From Frateuria hangzhouensis (lineage in GTDB: Bacteria > Pseudomonadota > Gammaproteobacteria > Xanthomonadales > Rhodanobacteraceae): a DNA stretch of 64,000 bases. The position numbers and the translations under genes are program-made. A model generated the notes under the pieces. The model was not told the DNA's origin and searched no databases. It saw only the letters and a program-made list of their open reading frames with translations. This document shows positions 8,955 to 17,539 of this stretch, piece by piece. Within the stretch, counting starts at the first letter, position 1. Each line of letters starts with the position of its first letter. Location of the stretch: NCBI RefSeq assembly GCF_026410505.1, contig NZ_JAPMIU010000001.1, positions 124,001-188,000 of the forward strand, written 5' to 3'.

Positions 8955-10253
8955 TTACGAATGGGAGCTGACGCGTTGTGGCACCGGCTTCGGTTTCTCG
9001 AAGCCGAAGCGCGTGTATATCCACAGGAACGCGAAGAACCCGAAATAGCCCAGCACCATCAGGCGACCGAAGGCGTTTTCCCAGGTGGTGACTTCCGCCC
9101 CCGGAAACCAGGCCGGGATCACTTGCGCCGTGACGCCGGCGCCCACCAGGCCCAATCCGAGGAACGAGCAGACCAGGACGATGAGGGCCACGCGGAAGCC
9201 TGCGCCACGGTAGCGCACCGAGCGCACGCCGCCGCGGTCGATCCACGGCAGCAACGCCAGCAACGCGATCGCTGCAAACATGGCGAGCACGCCCCAGATC
9301 GCGGTGCCGAAGAAGGATGGGACCATCCGCAGGATTGCGTAGAACGGTGTGAAGTACCACACCGGCTTGATGTGCGCAGGAGTCGCCAGGTTGTTCGCTC
9401 GCACGAAGTTGTCGTGCTCGAGCAGCCAGCCACCGAACGTCGGCCCGAAGAAGACGATGAAGGCGCCAACCATCACGAAGAACGACGCGGCGAAAATGTC
9501 GTGCACGGTGTAATAGGGATGGAACGGGATGCCATCGGCCGGCTTGGACGCATCCCAGCGGTTGCCTTTCGGCCCCTTCTTGATTTCCACCCCATCGGGG
9601 TTGTTCGAGCCCACTTCGTGCAACGCCAGGATGTGCAGCACGACCAGCAACACCAGCGCCAGCGGCAGTGCGACGACGTGCAACGCGAAGAACCGGTTCA
9701 GTGTGGCATCGGACGGCAGGTAGTCGCCCATGATCCATTCGACCAGCGTATCGCCGATCACAGGAACCGTGCCGAACAGGGAAATGATCACCTTCGCGCC
9801 CCAGAACGACATCTGCCCCCAGGGCAGCACGTAGCCCAGGAAGGCTTCGGCCATCAGCGCCAGGAAAACCACCATGCCCAGGATCCAGACCAGCTCCCGT
9901 GGACGCTTGAACGAGCCATACATGATGGCGCGGAACATGTGCAGGTAGACCGACACGAAAAACAGCGACGCACCGGTCGAGTGCATGTAGCGGATCAGCC
10001 AGCCCCATTCCACATCGCGCATGATGTACTCCACCGAGTCGAATGCGCCGGCCGCGGTCGGGGTGTAATTCATGGCGAGGAAAATGCCGGTGAGAATCTG
10101 GTTCACCAGCACCAGCAGGTTGCACGTGCCGAAGTAGTACCAGAGGTTGAAGTTCTTCGGCGCGTAGTACTCGGTCACGTGTTTGCGGACCATGCCCTGC
10201 AGGCCCGGCGCACGCTCGTCTATCCAGTGGTTGAAACGCATGAGTATGTTCAT
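8955..10253 (-). CDS. Cytochrome b (bc1-complex type), encoded alone
   Basis: 432 residues, about eight membrane segments. Both haem pairs are visible with 14-residue spacing (YMHS to YLHM; ALHVV to ILALH), and the Qo-site motif is PVWY (in HIKPVWYFTPFYAILR), the variant known from beta- and gammaproteobacteria. In a normal operon petA (Rieske) precedes and petC (cytochrome c1) follows; here the neighbours are an NmrA-like gene and ohr, so this is a stand-alone gene. The start ATG at 10253 gives the usual N-terminus. It could be a second, specialised cytochrome b or the remnant of a transferred operon; the coding frame is intact. Confidence 0.9.
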   Translation of the reverse strand: MNILMRFNHWIDERAPGLQGMVRKHVTEYYAPKNFNLWYYFGTCNLLVLVNQILTGIFLAMNYTPTAAGAFDSVEYIMRDVEWGWLIRYMHSTGASLFFVSVYLHMFRAIMYGSFKRPRELVWILGMVVFLALMAEAFLGYVLPWGQMSFWGAKVIISLFGTVPVIGDTLVEWIMGDYLPSDATLNRFFALHVVALPLALVLLVVLHILALHEVGSNNPDGVEIKKGPKGNRWDASKPADGIPFHPYYTVHDIFAASFFVMVGAFIVFFGPTFGGWLLEHDNFVRANNLATPAHIKPVWYFTPFYAILRMVPSFFGTAIWGVLAMFAAIALLALLPWIDRGGVRSVRYRGAGFRVALIVLVCSFLGLGLVGAGVTAQVIPAWFPGAEVTTWENAFGRLMVLGYFGFFAFLWIYTRFGFEKPKPVPQRVSSHS

Positions 10254-10411
10254 TGGTGCGGCTCGGGCATGCACACGCTCTTCGGCCAAAGCCAGCCGGC
10301 CGCCCGCTCTGACGCCGGACGGCCGCTGACGACTGCTTTCCAGCTTCCCCGACCCTTCCCTGCCGCCCCGGGGAGGCGGCGTCCGCGTGGCTCACGGAAG
10401 CGGGCGGGGTC

Positions 10412-11182
10412 TCACGCGGCCGCTCCACGGCGGGAGAATTCCGACTGCTCGAACCATGCCTGGAAATCCAGCCTGCCAAGACGCGCGCCTTCGCGCGGCA
10501 CCAGGCTGTCGGCTTCCAGCACGGCACCAAAGTACGGCGCGGTGGGGTCCGCAACGACCTTGCGCGTGTCGCCGACCATGGCAAGGAAGCGCTGGACCAG
10601 GTCCGCAAGCGGGAACTTGTCCGGCCCGGCAATTTCCACCACGCCGTTGACCGGGGCGCCGAGCGCATGATCGGCCACCGCATCGGCGACGTCCTCCGAT
10701 GCAATCGGCTGGATCAGCCCGGTCGACAGGCGGGTTTCCCCCTCGTCGGCACCTTCCTTGGCGATGCGATTGAGAAACTCGAAGAACTGCGTCGAGTGCA
10801 CGATGGTGTAGGGAATACCCGAGGCGCGCGCCAGCGTTTCCTGTGCGACCTTGGCGCGCATGTAGCCACTGGCCGCCAGGCGGTCGCTGCCCACGATCGA
10901 AAGGATCAGGTGATGTTTCACGCCCCGCCGCTTTTCCGCGGCGGCCAGGTTGCGCCCCGAGGCCTGGAAAAAGTCCATCACGGCCTGGTCTTCGAACGAC
11001 GGCGAGTTGGCAAGGTCAACCACCACGTCGGTTTCCCTCAGGGCCTCGTCCAGGCCCTCGCCCGTGAGCGTGTTGACGCCCGAGGACGGCGCCGCGGCCA
11101 GTACCTGGTGGCCTTTCTTGCGCAGTCGGTCGACAACCTTGCTGCCGATGAGTCCGGTGCCGCCGATGACAACGATTTTCAT
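10412..11182 (-). CDS. NmrA-like NAD(P)-binding protein (copy 1)
   Basis: 256 residues, atypical short-chain dehydrogenase fold. The dinucleotide motif GGTGLIG (7-13) begins the Rossmann domain; VVDLANSPSFED and IVHSTQFFEFL match the NmrA/SDR_a5 group, which lacks the YxxxK pair in its usual place. Members include quinone or flavin reductases and redox-sensing regulators. It shares extended blocks with the protein at 19679-20443, including the C-terminal FQAWFEQSE. It is about 160 nt upstream of cytochrome b on the same strand. Confidence 0.85.
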   Translation of the reverse strand: MKIVVIGGTGLIGSKVVDRLRKKGHQVLAAAPSSGVNTLTGEGLDEALRETDVVVDLANSPSFEDQAVMDFFQASGRNLAAAEKRRGVKHHLILSIVGSDRLAASGYMRAKVAQETLARASGIPYTIVHSTQFFEFLNRIAKEGADEGETRLSTGLIQPIASEDVADAVADHALGAPVNGVVEIAGPDKFPLADLVQRFLAMVGDTRKVVADPTAPYFGAVLEADSLVPREGARLGRLDFQAWFEQSEFSRRGAAA

Positions 11183-11331
11183 GGAAAAATCCTCTGCTTC
11201 GCGTTAGCGCCAATGGATGGCGGAATTGGATCGTAGGCGTGGGACGCGGTTGCGGCAGGTTTGCCAGTGGCCCACCGAGTTGCCCGCCGCGCAACGATCT
11301 CCTGGGTTACGGCCTGATGGGTCGACGGCGT

Positions 11332-11532
11332 CTATTCGCGTATGCCGTCGCGAATCGAACGCAGGAATCCGATCACCATTTCCGCCCGCCCCAGCGCCAC
11401 CAGCTGTTCCGCGGACAGGTCTCCCAATTCATGTATGGGCGTGCGCTGGTACCACTCCATCAAGGCGGCCGGGCTGGGTTCTATCTCGGCGGCGACGCGC
11501 AGTACCGGGTTCACCGAATGCGTCGGGACCAT
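11332..11532 (-). CDS. Small hypothetical protein, possible Xre/MbcA/ParS toxin-binding-like domain
   Basis: 66 residues from the ATG at 11532, which has AGGAGA 7 nt upstream. The C-terminal half (WYQRTPIHELGDLSAEQLV, then GRAEMVIGFLRSI) resembles the short DUF2384-like domain of Xre/MbcA/ParS antitoxins, but no RES-type toxin gene is adjacent, so a toxin-antitoxin role is not supported. An equally good reading is a conserved small protein of unknown function. It stands alone between the NmrA-like gene and the cupin, all on the minus strand. Confidence 0.5.
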   Translation of the reverse strand: MVPTHSVNPVLRVAAEIEPSPAALMEWYQRTPIHELGDLSAEQLVALGRAEMVIGFLRSIRDGIRE

Positions 11533-11759
11533 GTCGATGTCTCCTGCGAACAGCCGCGTCCCTGCGGATGGAATGGCAGGCCGCAAGCGGCCGGCCAGGG
11601 GTCGGGATCGGTGTGGCATGTGGGTGCCGGGATGGCCGTATCCGCATGCCGTTGGGGGATCTGCCCGCCGCAGGCCGGCCGCGGGTGGCAGATCCAGCGG
11701 TCACCGCCGAAGCGGAATGTTGCGCGCGCGTCGGGCGGAACGCTGCGGATACCCCTTCG

Positions 11760-12173
11760 TCAGTGGACTGGCGTGAGCACCGGCTTGTCGATGTCCTTCA
11801 ACAGCACGACCAGGAATCTGGCCGGTTCGGTAGCGCTGGCGTTGCGCCCGACGGTATGCACATCGCCCGGCCCCTCGTAGAAGGTCTGCCCCGGCGTCAG
11901 GGTGACCGTCTTGCCTCCGCGCAGACCCATCACGATGGACCCCTGGAGCACGTAGACCATCGCATGGGCGTCGTGGCGGTGAACCGGGTCGACCGAACCG
12001 GGCGGATATTCCACGGTGATCATCATCAGCTCCTTGCCCGGCTGCTCCGGCAATGGCTTTGTCATCAAGGTCGTGACGCTTGCGTGCGGTGGCGCCTTGT
12101 CCGGGGCCTGCTGTGCCGAGGCGGTGCCTGCCAGCAACACAGCCAGCAGACCTGCTGCCTTGAAGATATTCAT
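11760..12173 (-). CDS. Secreted cupin-domain protein
   Basis: 137 residues with a clear Sec signal peptide (residues 1-20, cleavage after TASA). One cupin barrel follows: the metal motif HRHDAH (H65, H67, H70), then a Glu in FYEGPGDVH and a later His (GDVHTVG). This suggests a small periplasmic metal-binding barrel protein of the RmlC type; many such proteins are uncharacterised. GGAGGAA precedes the ATG at 12173. It lies 74 nt after the AhpD-like gene, most likely in one operon. Confidence 0.88.
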   Translation of the reverse strand: MNIFKAAGLLAVLLAGTASAQQAPDKAPPHASVTTLMTKPLPEQPGKELMMITVEYPPGSVDPVHRHDAHAMVYVLQGSIVMGLRGGKTVTLTPGQTFYEGPGDVHTVGRNASATEPARFLVVLLKDIDKPVLTPVH

Positions 12174-12247
12174 GTGCGTTTCCTCCTCTCTTGCCCGGGA
12201 TCGGGGACGTGGCATCCCGGAAACGTGGCGCCGCGCCGGGCGGCTGC

Positions 12248-12727
12248 TTACTCCAGGCCAGACTTGTCCAGTCCGTACGCCTTGTCGTAGCTGCCCGGGA
12301 CGACCTGGAAGGCCACGCTCACGCGGTTCCAGGCATTGATCGACATCACCATGAAGGTCAGGTCGGACAGCTCCTTCTCGGAAAACTGCTCGCGCACGCG
12401 GTTGTAGACGTCGTCGGGTACCCCGTGAGGGGGGAGCTGGGTGAGGATCTCGGTCCACGCCAGGGCCGCCCGCTCGCGCGGACTGAACAGCGGCGACTCG
12501 CGCCAGATGGCGAGGTGATGCAGGCGCAATGGACGCTCCCCGTGGATCGTCGCTTCCTTGACGTGCATGTCCACGCAAAAGGCACAGCCGTTCAACTGCG
12601 ACGCCCTGATCTCCACGAGCGTGCGGATCGACTCCTCGACGGCCGAATGCTTGAGGGCCATGTTGATCTCGATGAACTTTTTGACAAGTTCGGGGGATTG
12701 CTTCTGGTAGTCGATGCGCTGGGTCAT
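12248..12727 (-). CDS. Carboxymuconolactone decarboxylase / AhpD-like alkylhydroperoxidase
   Basis: 159 residues of the CMD/AhpD fold. The catalytic CxxC with downstream His is intact (C48-A-F-C51, H55 in NGCAFCVDMHVKEA), as in AhpD peroxidases that use thiol disulphide exchange. It ends with FMVMSINAWNRVSVAF, typical of the family. GAGGAC lies before the ATG at 12727. Its grouping with the cupin, and more distantly with ohr, fits a peroxide or reactive electrophile detoxification set. Confidence 0.9.
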   Translation of the reverse strand: MTQRIDYQKQSPELVKKFIEINMALKHSAVEESIRTLVEIRASQLNGCAFCVDMHVKEATIHGERPLRLHHLAIWRESPLFSPRERAALAWTEILTQLPPHGVPDDVYNRVREQFSEKELSDLTFMVMSINAWNRVSVAFQVVPGSYDKAYGLDKSGLE

Positions 12728-12840
12728 GTCGTCCTCGATGGGTCTGAATCTCGTTGGGCTGGGGCAGCCGTTCGCGATCGTCGCGACTCGAGCCGAAGCG
12801 TAGGTTCGGGCGTCCATGGCGGGTAGGCCCCGCGGCAGAC

Positions 12841-14145
12841 TCACCGTGTTGCCTGCCTGACACCAATGCGAGGCCGCGGTACGGAATGCGTGGCCGCGGA
12901 CGGCAAGGAGGCAGCATCGCCAGGGGCCATCGGCGCGCGGCCTGGCGCGCCCGTGGCCAGCGGCAGCCACACGGTGAACCGCGCGCCGCGCCCGGGTCCT
13001 TCCGAATCAGCTTCCACCCGGCCGCCGTGTGCCGACACCAGCTCATGCACCAGTGCCAGTCCTATGCCCAGCCCCGTGCCGGACGAGGCGTCCCGCCGGC
13101 ATTCCTGCCCGAACATGTCGAAGACGTGCGGCAGGAAATCCGCCGCGATGCCGCAACCCGAATCGGCAACCGAGACCCTGGCAAAGCCATCGTCGTCGTC
13201 CAGTCTGACCTCGACGCGCCCGCTGCCGTTGCAGAACTTGATTGCGTTGTTGAGCAGGTTGGAAAGCACCTGGTCGACCCGCACCGGATCGACCAGGCAC
13301 GAGGTCCCGGGCCGACACTGGACGTCGACATCCAGCCGCACGCCCGGTGCGGCCAGCGCCGCCGTGGCGCACGCCGCATGCACCGTCTCGCAGATGTCCA
13401 CGACCGCCCGCTCCAGGCGCAGCTTGCCCGTACGCACGCGCGAAAGCTCGAGCAGGTCGTCGATGAGCCGCACCTGGCGCCTTATCGCACGCTGCATCGT
13501 CTGCCCCAGATCAGGCAGTGCCTGCGCCTCCGCGTTGAGCGGCAGCTGGGCCAGCAGATCGGTCTTCAACAGCAGTTCGGTGAGCGGTTGCTTCAGCTCG
13601 TGCGCGAGCACGGCGAGCAGCCGGTCCCTGGCCGCATGGGCGCGGCGGGCATCTTCGAGCGCTTCCTCCTGTTCACGCAGGAGCCGTTCGACCGACTGGC
13701 GTTGTCGCCACGCATGCGTGTCGTCACGGACGAACAGCACGCAGCCTTCCCCGCCGCCCGGCAGCTGGGTGAATACCTCCGTGCCGACGCCAAAAACCAG
13801 ACCGTCATGCTTGTGCCGGTACCAGCGCCCGAAACACCCCGCGGACGGATCTCCGCCCGTTTCGCGGACAGGTCCTCCCGTGCGCGGAGGCTCCTCGCCG
13901 GGCGCGGCCAGGGCGGTCATCGGGCGGCCGACGATTTCGTGCGCGTCGTAGCCGAAGATGTGCTTCGCACCGGCATTCCAGGACGTTATGGCCCCCTTGC
14001 TGGTCGCGATGACGGCCATGTCCCGTACGGTCGCGGCAGCGTACTGGAGCTGCCGGGCACAATCGGCATCGCGCGCGGCGGACAACCGTGGCTCCATCAG
14101 CCGGGTGCCATGGCGGCGCGGGTCTACCCATGCGTTCGTTTTCAT
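12841..14145 (-). CDS. PAS-domain sensor histidine kinase (orphan)
   Basis: 434 residues and apparently cytosolic: no membrane segment is seen. A PAS domain occupies about residues 35-145 (ITSWNAGAKHIFGYDAHEIVGRPM), followed by a coiled linker, the HisKA box with H182 in LAHELKQPL, and an HATPase_c domain with N box (NLLNNAIKF), G1 (DSGCGI) and G2 (GTGLGIGLALV). No response regulator is adjacent. The divergent neighbour has an OmpR-type winged helix but no receiver domain. The ATG at 14145 has only a weak ribosome site, so the start is approximate. Confidence 0.88.
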   Translation of the reverse strand: MKTNAWVDPRRHGTRLMEPRLSAARDADCARQLQYAAATVRDMAVIATSKGAITSWNAGAKHIFGYDAHEIVGRPMTALAAPGEEPPRTGGPVRETGGDPSAGCFGRWYRHKHDGLVFGVGTEVFTQLPGGGEGCVLFVRDDTHAWRQRQSVERLLREQEEALEDARRAHAARDRLLAVLAHELKQPLTELLLKTDLLAQLPLNAEAQALPDLGQTMQRAIRRQVRLIDDLLELSRVRTGKLRLERAVVDICETVHAACATAALAAPGVRLDVDVQCRPGTSCLVDPVRVDQVLSNLLNNAIKFCNGSGRVEVRLDDDDGFARVSVADSGCGIAADFLPHVFDMFGQECRRDASSGTGLGIGLALVHELVSAHGGRVEADSEGPGRGARFTVWLPLATGAPGRAPMAPGDAASLPSAATHSVPRPRIGVRQATR

Positions 14146-14440
14146 GGGCAGAAGCCTAAGCGGCGTCAGCGGTAACCGGCAGACGCGCCGGATGAACGGT
14201 CGAGTTGTCCCCTTGGCAACAATGCCGCGCCCTTTCGCATGGGCGGCCGCCAGATGCGGCTTGACCCGCGTGGGCCAACCGCGACCGATCCAGGCGCGTC
14301 GACCGTTGGACGGATCCAGGCTGGGTGGGGCCGCCGGGGCGCCGGCATGGACAGCGCGGCGGGCCCGCGCCCATGATATCGGGCGCTGACCGCTCGCCAT
14401 CGAATGGCTGACCGTCCACGAACGCAGAGGTGCGCCGGCC

Positions 14441-17362
14441 ATGGAAACACCGTCCACGGACCTGTCCGATTCCTCGCCGCCGCCCCGCGACGCCGCACTG
14501 GCATCCGCCGAAGTCCGCTGGCGGTTCGGCTCGTTCGTCGTGTGGGAGACCCAACGCAGGCTGGAGTCCTTCGGACAGCCGGTCCGGCTCGGACCACGTT
14601 CGTTCGATCTGCTGCTGCAACTGCTCAAGCACGCCGGCGAACTGGTCAGCAAGGAAGCGCTTCTGTCCACTGTCTGGGCCGGCGTGGTGGTCGAGGAGTC
14701 CAGCGTCCGCGTCCACATGTCTCTGCTGCGCAAGGCCCTGGGCGAACCAGCCGAGGGCAGCGGCTGCAAGGAGTGGATCACCACCGTTCCGCTGAAGGGC
14801 TACCGGTTCAACGGACGCGTCCTGCGCGAGCAGGACGGCAGCCCGGCCAGCAGCGCAACACGGACGCCCGCCCCCTTCACCAGGCCGCCGGTGCGCCTGA
14901 CCGGACTGGTTGGCCGCGAGGCCGATGTCGAGAGTGTGCTTGCGCTGCTGGACGCCCAGCGGCTGGTCTCGATCATCGGGCCGGGTGGCATCGGCAAGAC
15001 CAGCGTCGCGATCCGTGTGGCCGAGCGTTGGCAACTGAAACCGGACGCCCAGGTCGCATTCGCCGACCTCTCGCCGTTGATCTCGCCCGACCACGTAGTC
15101 GGCACCATGGCGCGATCGCTCGGCGTCGCGGCCGACCTGCCCGATCCCCTCCGCGCCATCACCGAAAGCCTGACCGGTCGGCAAGTGCTGCTGTTGGTCG
15201 ACAACTGCGAGCACGTCCTGGATTCGCTCGCGCTGCCGGTCACGAGGCTGCTGGCCGCCCTGCCCGGCTTGCGCGTGCTGGCAACCAGCCGCGAGGCGCT
15301 TCGCGTGTCAGGCGAATGCGTGCTTCGGCTGTCGCCGCTGGCGGTTCCCGACGCCGAGGGCATCACGCTGGCACAGGCCCTGCGCTGGCCGTCCGTCGCG
15401 TTGCTGGTCGATCGTGCCCGGGCCGCCGGTGCGGCCGCGTTCAACGAATCGCACGGCCCCCTGCTTGCCCGGATCTCGCGACAGCTCGATGGCATACCGC
15501 TGGCCATCGAACTGGTGGCGGCGCGCCTCAGTGTCCAGTCGGTGGGCGACCTCGCGCCGAGGCTGGACGATCACCTGCGGCTGCTCTCCTTTGGCAACCG
15601 CGCCGCGCAAGCGCGGCACCGGACGCTGGCCGCCGCGCTCGACTGGAGTATCGCCCTGCTCGACCAGGACGAACTGCGCGTGTTCCGCCGGCTGTCCGCG
15701 TTCAGGGGGCGCTTCGACGTGGAAGCCGCGCTGGGCGTCACCGCAGGCGACATGGACCCCGACGTGGCGTTCGATGCGCTGATCTCGCTGGCCAACAAAT
15801 CGCTGGTGTCCTTCGACAGCAACGACCCGATCGCGCCCTACCGCCTGCTGGACACGACAAGAAGCTATGCCGCCGCGCTCCTGGCACAGAGCGGCGAACG
15901 ACCGGCATGGCTGCGGCGCCATGCGATGTTCATGCTCGACCTCATGAAAAGGGCGCGGGAGGAACTGTCCAACATGCCGGAACAGGCGTGGATGGACCGG
16001 TACGCACACCACCTGGACGACGTGCGCTTCGCGCTCGGAATCTGCCTGGTGGAGCAGGCCGATGCCAGCCTGGCGGCGGCACTGGCCACGGCGTCCGCTC
16101 CGTTGTGGTTCCAGCTATCCCAGGTCGAGGAATTCCGCTGCAACATCGTGGCCGCGCTGGCCATGGTCGAACAACAACTGGAACCGGACCCGGAAACGGT
16201 GGCGTGGCTCAATACCGCGCTGATCACGGCCCTCCTGCATACCGCCGGGCCAAACGAGGAGCTGGACGCCGCCTGCGATCGCGCCCTGGCCGGAGCGCTG
16301 CAGACCAGGGTGCCGATGCTGGAACTGCGTGCGCGCTGGGGCCGGTGCACGCACGACATGTTCCGCGGCGCCTACGCGGCCGCGCTGCGTCAATCCGACG
16401 CCATGCTTGCGTTCGCCCAGGCATGGGCCGAGCCCTCCGCCCTCGTGCTCGCCCACCGCACGTGCGCCATGGCGAACCATTTCTGCGGCCGGCTCGAAAC
16501 CTCCAGGCGGCACAGCACGGAGGCCATTGCCGCCGCCGTCGCCATCGGCCGCACCCAGATCAACATGGTCGGTCCGGATGCCATCGTCGCCGCCAACGCA
16601 TTGCTGTGCCGGACGCTGTGGCTGCAGGGGGAGACGACCAAAGCCCTGCAGGCGGCCGGCGACGCGGTGGCCCGCGCGCAATCGCTTGGCCATTCCGTAT
16701 CGCTGTGTTCCGCACTGTACGGTGCCTGCGCAGTCGCCCTGTGGTCGGGTAACCATGCGCTCGCGCGCCAGTGGATACCCTTGATGCGCGAAGAGGCGCA
16801 ACGCAAGGGGTTGCTGGGCTGGCTGCGCTATGCCGACTGGTTCGCCCAGGGCCTGCGGCTCGTCCTCGAAGACGACCGCGACCGTTATGTCCGTGAAGTG
16901 TCCGATCAATTGGCGACCTGCGAGGCGCCGCACAAGGAAATGCTGGTGACCTTGTGTATCGACTGGCTCGATGACCAACTGGTGGAACGGATCGCCAACG
17001 GCGAGGGACTGTGGTGCGCGGCGGAGATCCGTCGGGCCGTGGGCTGGCGCAGCGAACGGCGTGGCGTCGCCGGCGAGGCCGAGGACGCCTACCTGCGGGC
17101 GCTCCAGATCGCCCGGCAGCAAGGCGCCAGGGCGTGGGAGCGCCGTGCCGCGCTGAGCCTGGCCCGGATGTGGGCGGGGTCGGGCCGGGCCGGACAGGCG
17201 GCGAAGCTGCTTGATGAGGCCGGCTGGCCCGACGAGCCCGACAGCGGCAGCCAGGAGATCGCGCAACTGCGCATGCTCCGCGCGCAGATCGCCCGCCGTC
17301 CGGCGGCGGCCACGCGCAACTTCCGGAAAGTGGCGGGCACGCCCTGCGTTGACAGCGACTGA
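14441..17362 (+). CDS. Winged-helix transcriptional regulator with STAND/NB-ARC-type ATPase
   Basis: 973 residues. An OmpR/PhoB-type winged helix sits at about 25-127 (RSFDLLLQLLKHAGELVSKEALL, then WITTVPLKGYRF). It is followed by a P-loop NTPase of the STAND group: Walker A GPGGIGKTS at 180-188, Walker B LLLVDNCEHVLD, and LATSREALRVSGE as in LuxR/AfsR-like ATPases. The remaining 500 residues are helical, TPR-like repeats. Such proteins are ligand-gated ATP switches that activate transcription. The ATG at 14441 has GAGGTG upstream. It is divergent from the orphan PAS kinase with about 295 nt between them, where no gene is seen. Confidence 0.88.
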   Translation: METPSTDLSDSSPPPRDAALASAEVRWRFGSFVVWETQRRLESFGQPVRLGPRSFDLLLQLLKHAGELVSKEALLSTVWAGVVVEESSVRVHMSLLRKALGEPAEGSGCKEWITTVPLKGYRFNGRVLREQDGSPASSATRTPAPFTRPPVRLTGLVGREADVESVLALLDAQRLVSIIGPGGIGKTSVAIRVAERWQLKPDAQVAFADLSPLISPDHVVGTMARSLGVAADLPDPLRAITESLTGRQVLLLVDNCEHVLDSLALPVTRLLAALPGLRVLATSREALRVSGECVLRLSPLAVPDAEGITLAQALRWPSVALLVDRARAAGAAAFNESHGPLLARISRQLDGIPLAIELVAARLSVQSVGDLAPRLDDHLRLLSFGNRAAQARHRTLAAALDWSIALLDQDELRVFRRLSAFRGRFDVEAALGVTAGDMDPDVAFDALISLANKSLVSFDSNDPIAPYRLLDTTRSYAAALLAQSGERPAWLRRHAMFMLDLMKRAREELSNMPEQAWMDRYAHHLDDVRFALGICLVEQADASLAAALATASAPLWFQLSQVEEFRCNIVAALAMVEQQLEPDPETVAWLNTALITALLHTAGPNEELDAACDRALAGALQTRVPMLELRARWGRCTHDMFRGAYAAALRQSDAMLAFAQAWAEPSALVLAHRTCAMANHFCGRLETSRRHSTEAIAAAVAIGRTQINMVGPDAIVAANALLCRTLWLQGETTKALQAAGDAVARAQSLGHSVSLCSALYGACAVALWSGNHALARQWIPLMREEAQRKGLLGWLRYADWFAQGLRLVLEDDRDRYVREVSDQLATCEAPHKEMLVTLCIDWLDDQLVERIANGEGLWCAAEIRRAVGWRSERRGVAGEAEDAYLRALQIARQQGARAWERRAALSLARMWAGSGRAGQAAKLLDEAGWPDEPDSGSQEIAQLRMLRAQIARRPAAATRNFRKVAGTPCVDSD

Positions 17363-17539
17363 CGGCACGCTCCATGGCTTGCCGGAGCGGCAGGCTGCCA
17401 CGCAGGACGGCGTGGCCACGCGCCATAACAAGCCTTGACACGCATTAACTGGCCGCGGCGCGGCGCGGCGCGCAGAGTGCGCTGGCGGTTCGTGCCGCCA
17501 GATCGAACGCCCTGCCTTTCCCGCCGGAAGCCCACTTCC

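Noticed and set aside
9119-9469. Frames overlapping cytochrome b as a possible Rieske or cytochrome c1 remnant
   Set aside because: No CxxCH haem motif and no Rieske CTHLGC/CPCHGS-type motifs in any frame around cytochrome b.
11332-11532. Toxin-antitoxin module
   Set aside because: No toxin gene on either side and no HTH in the small protein.
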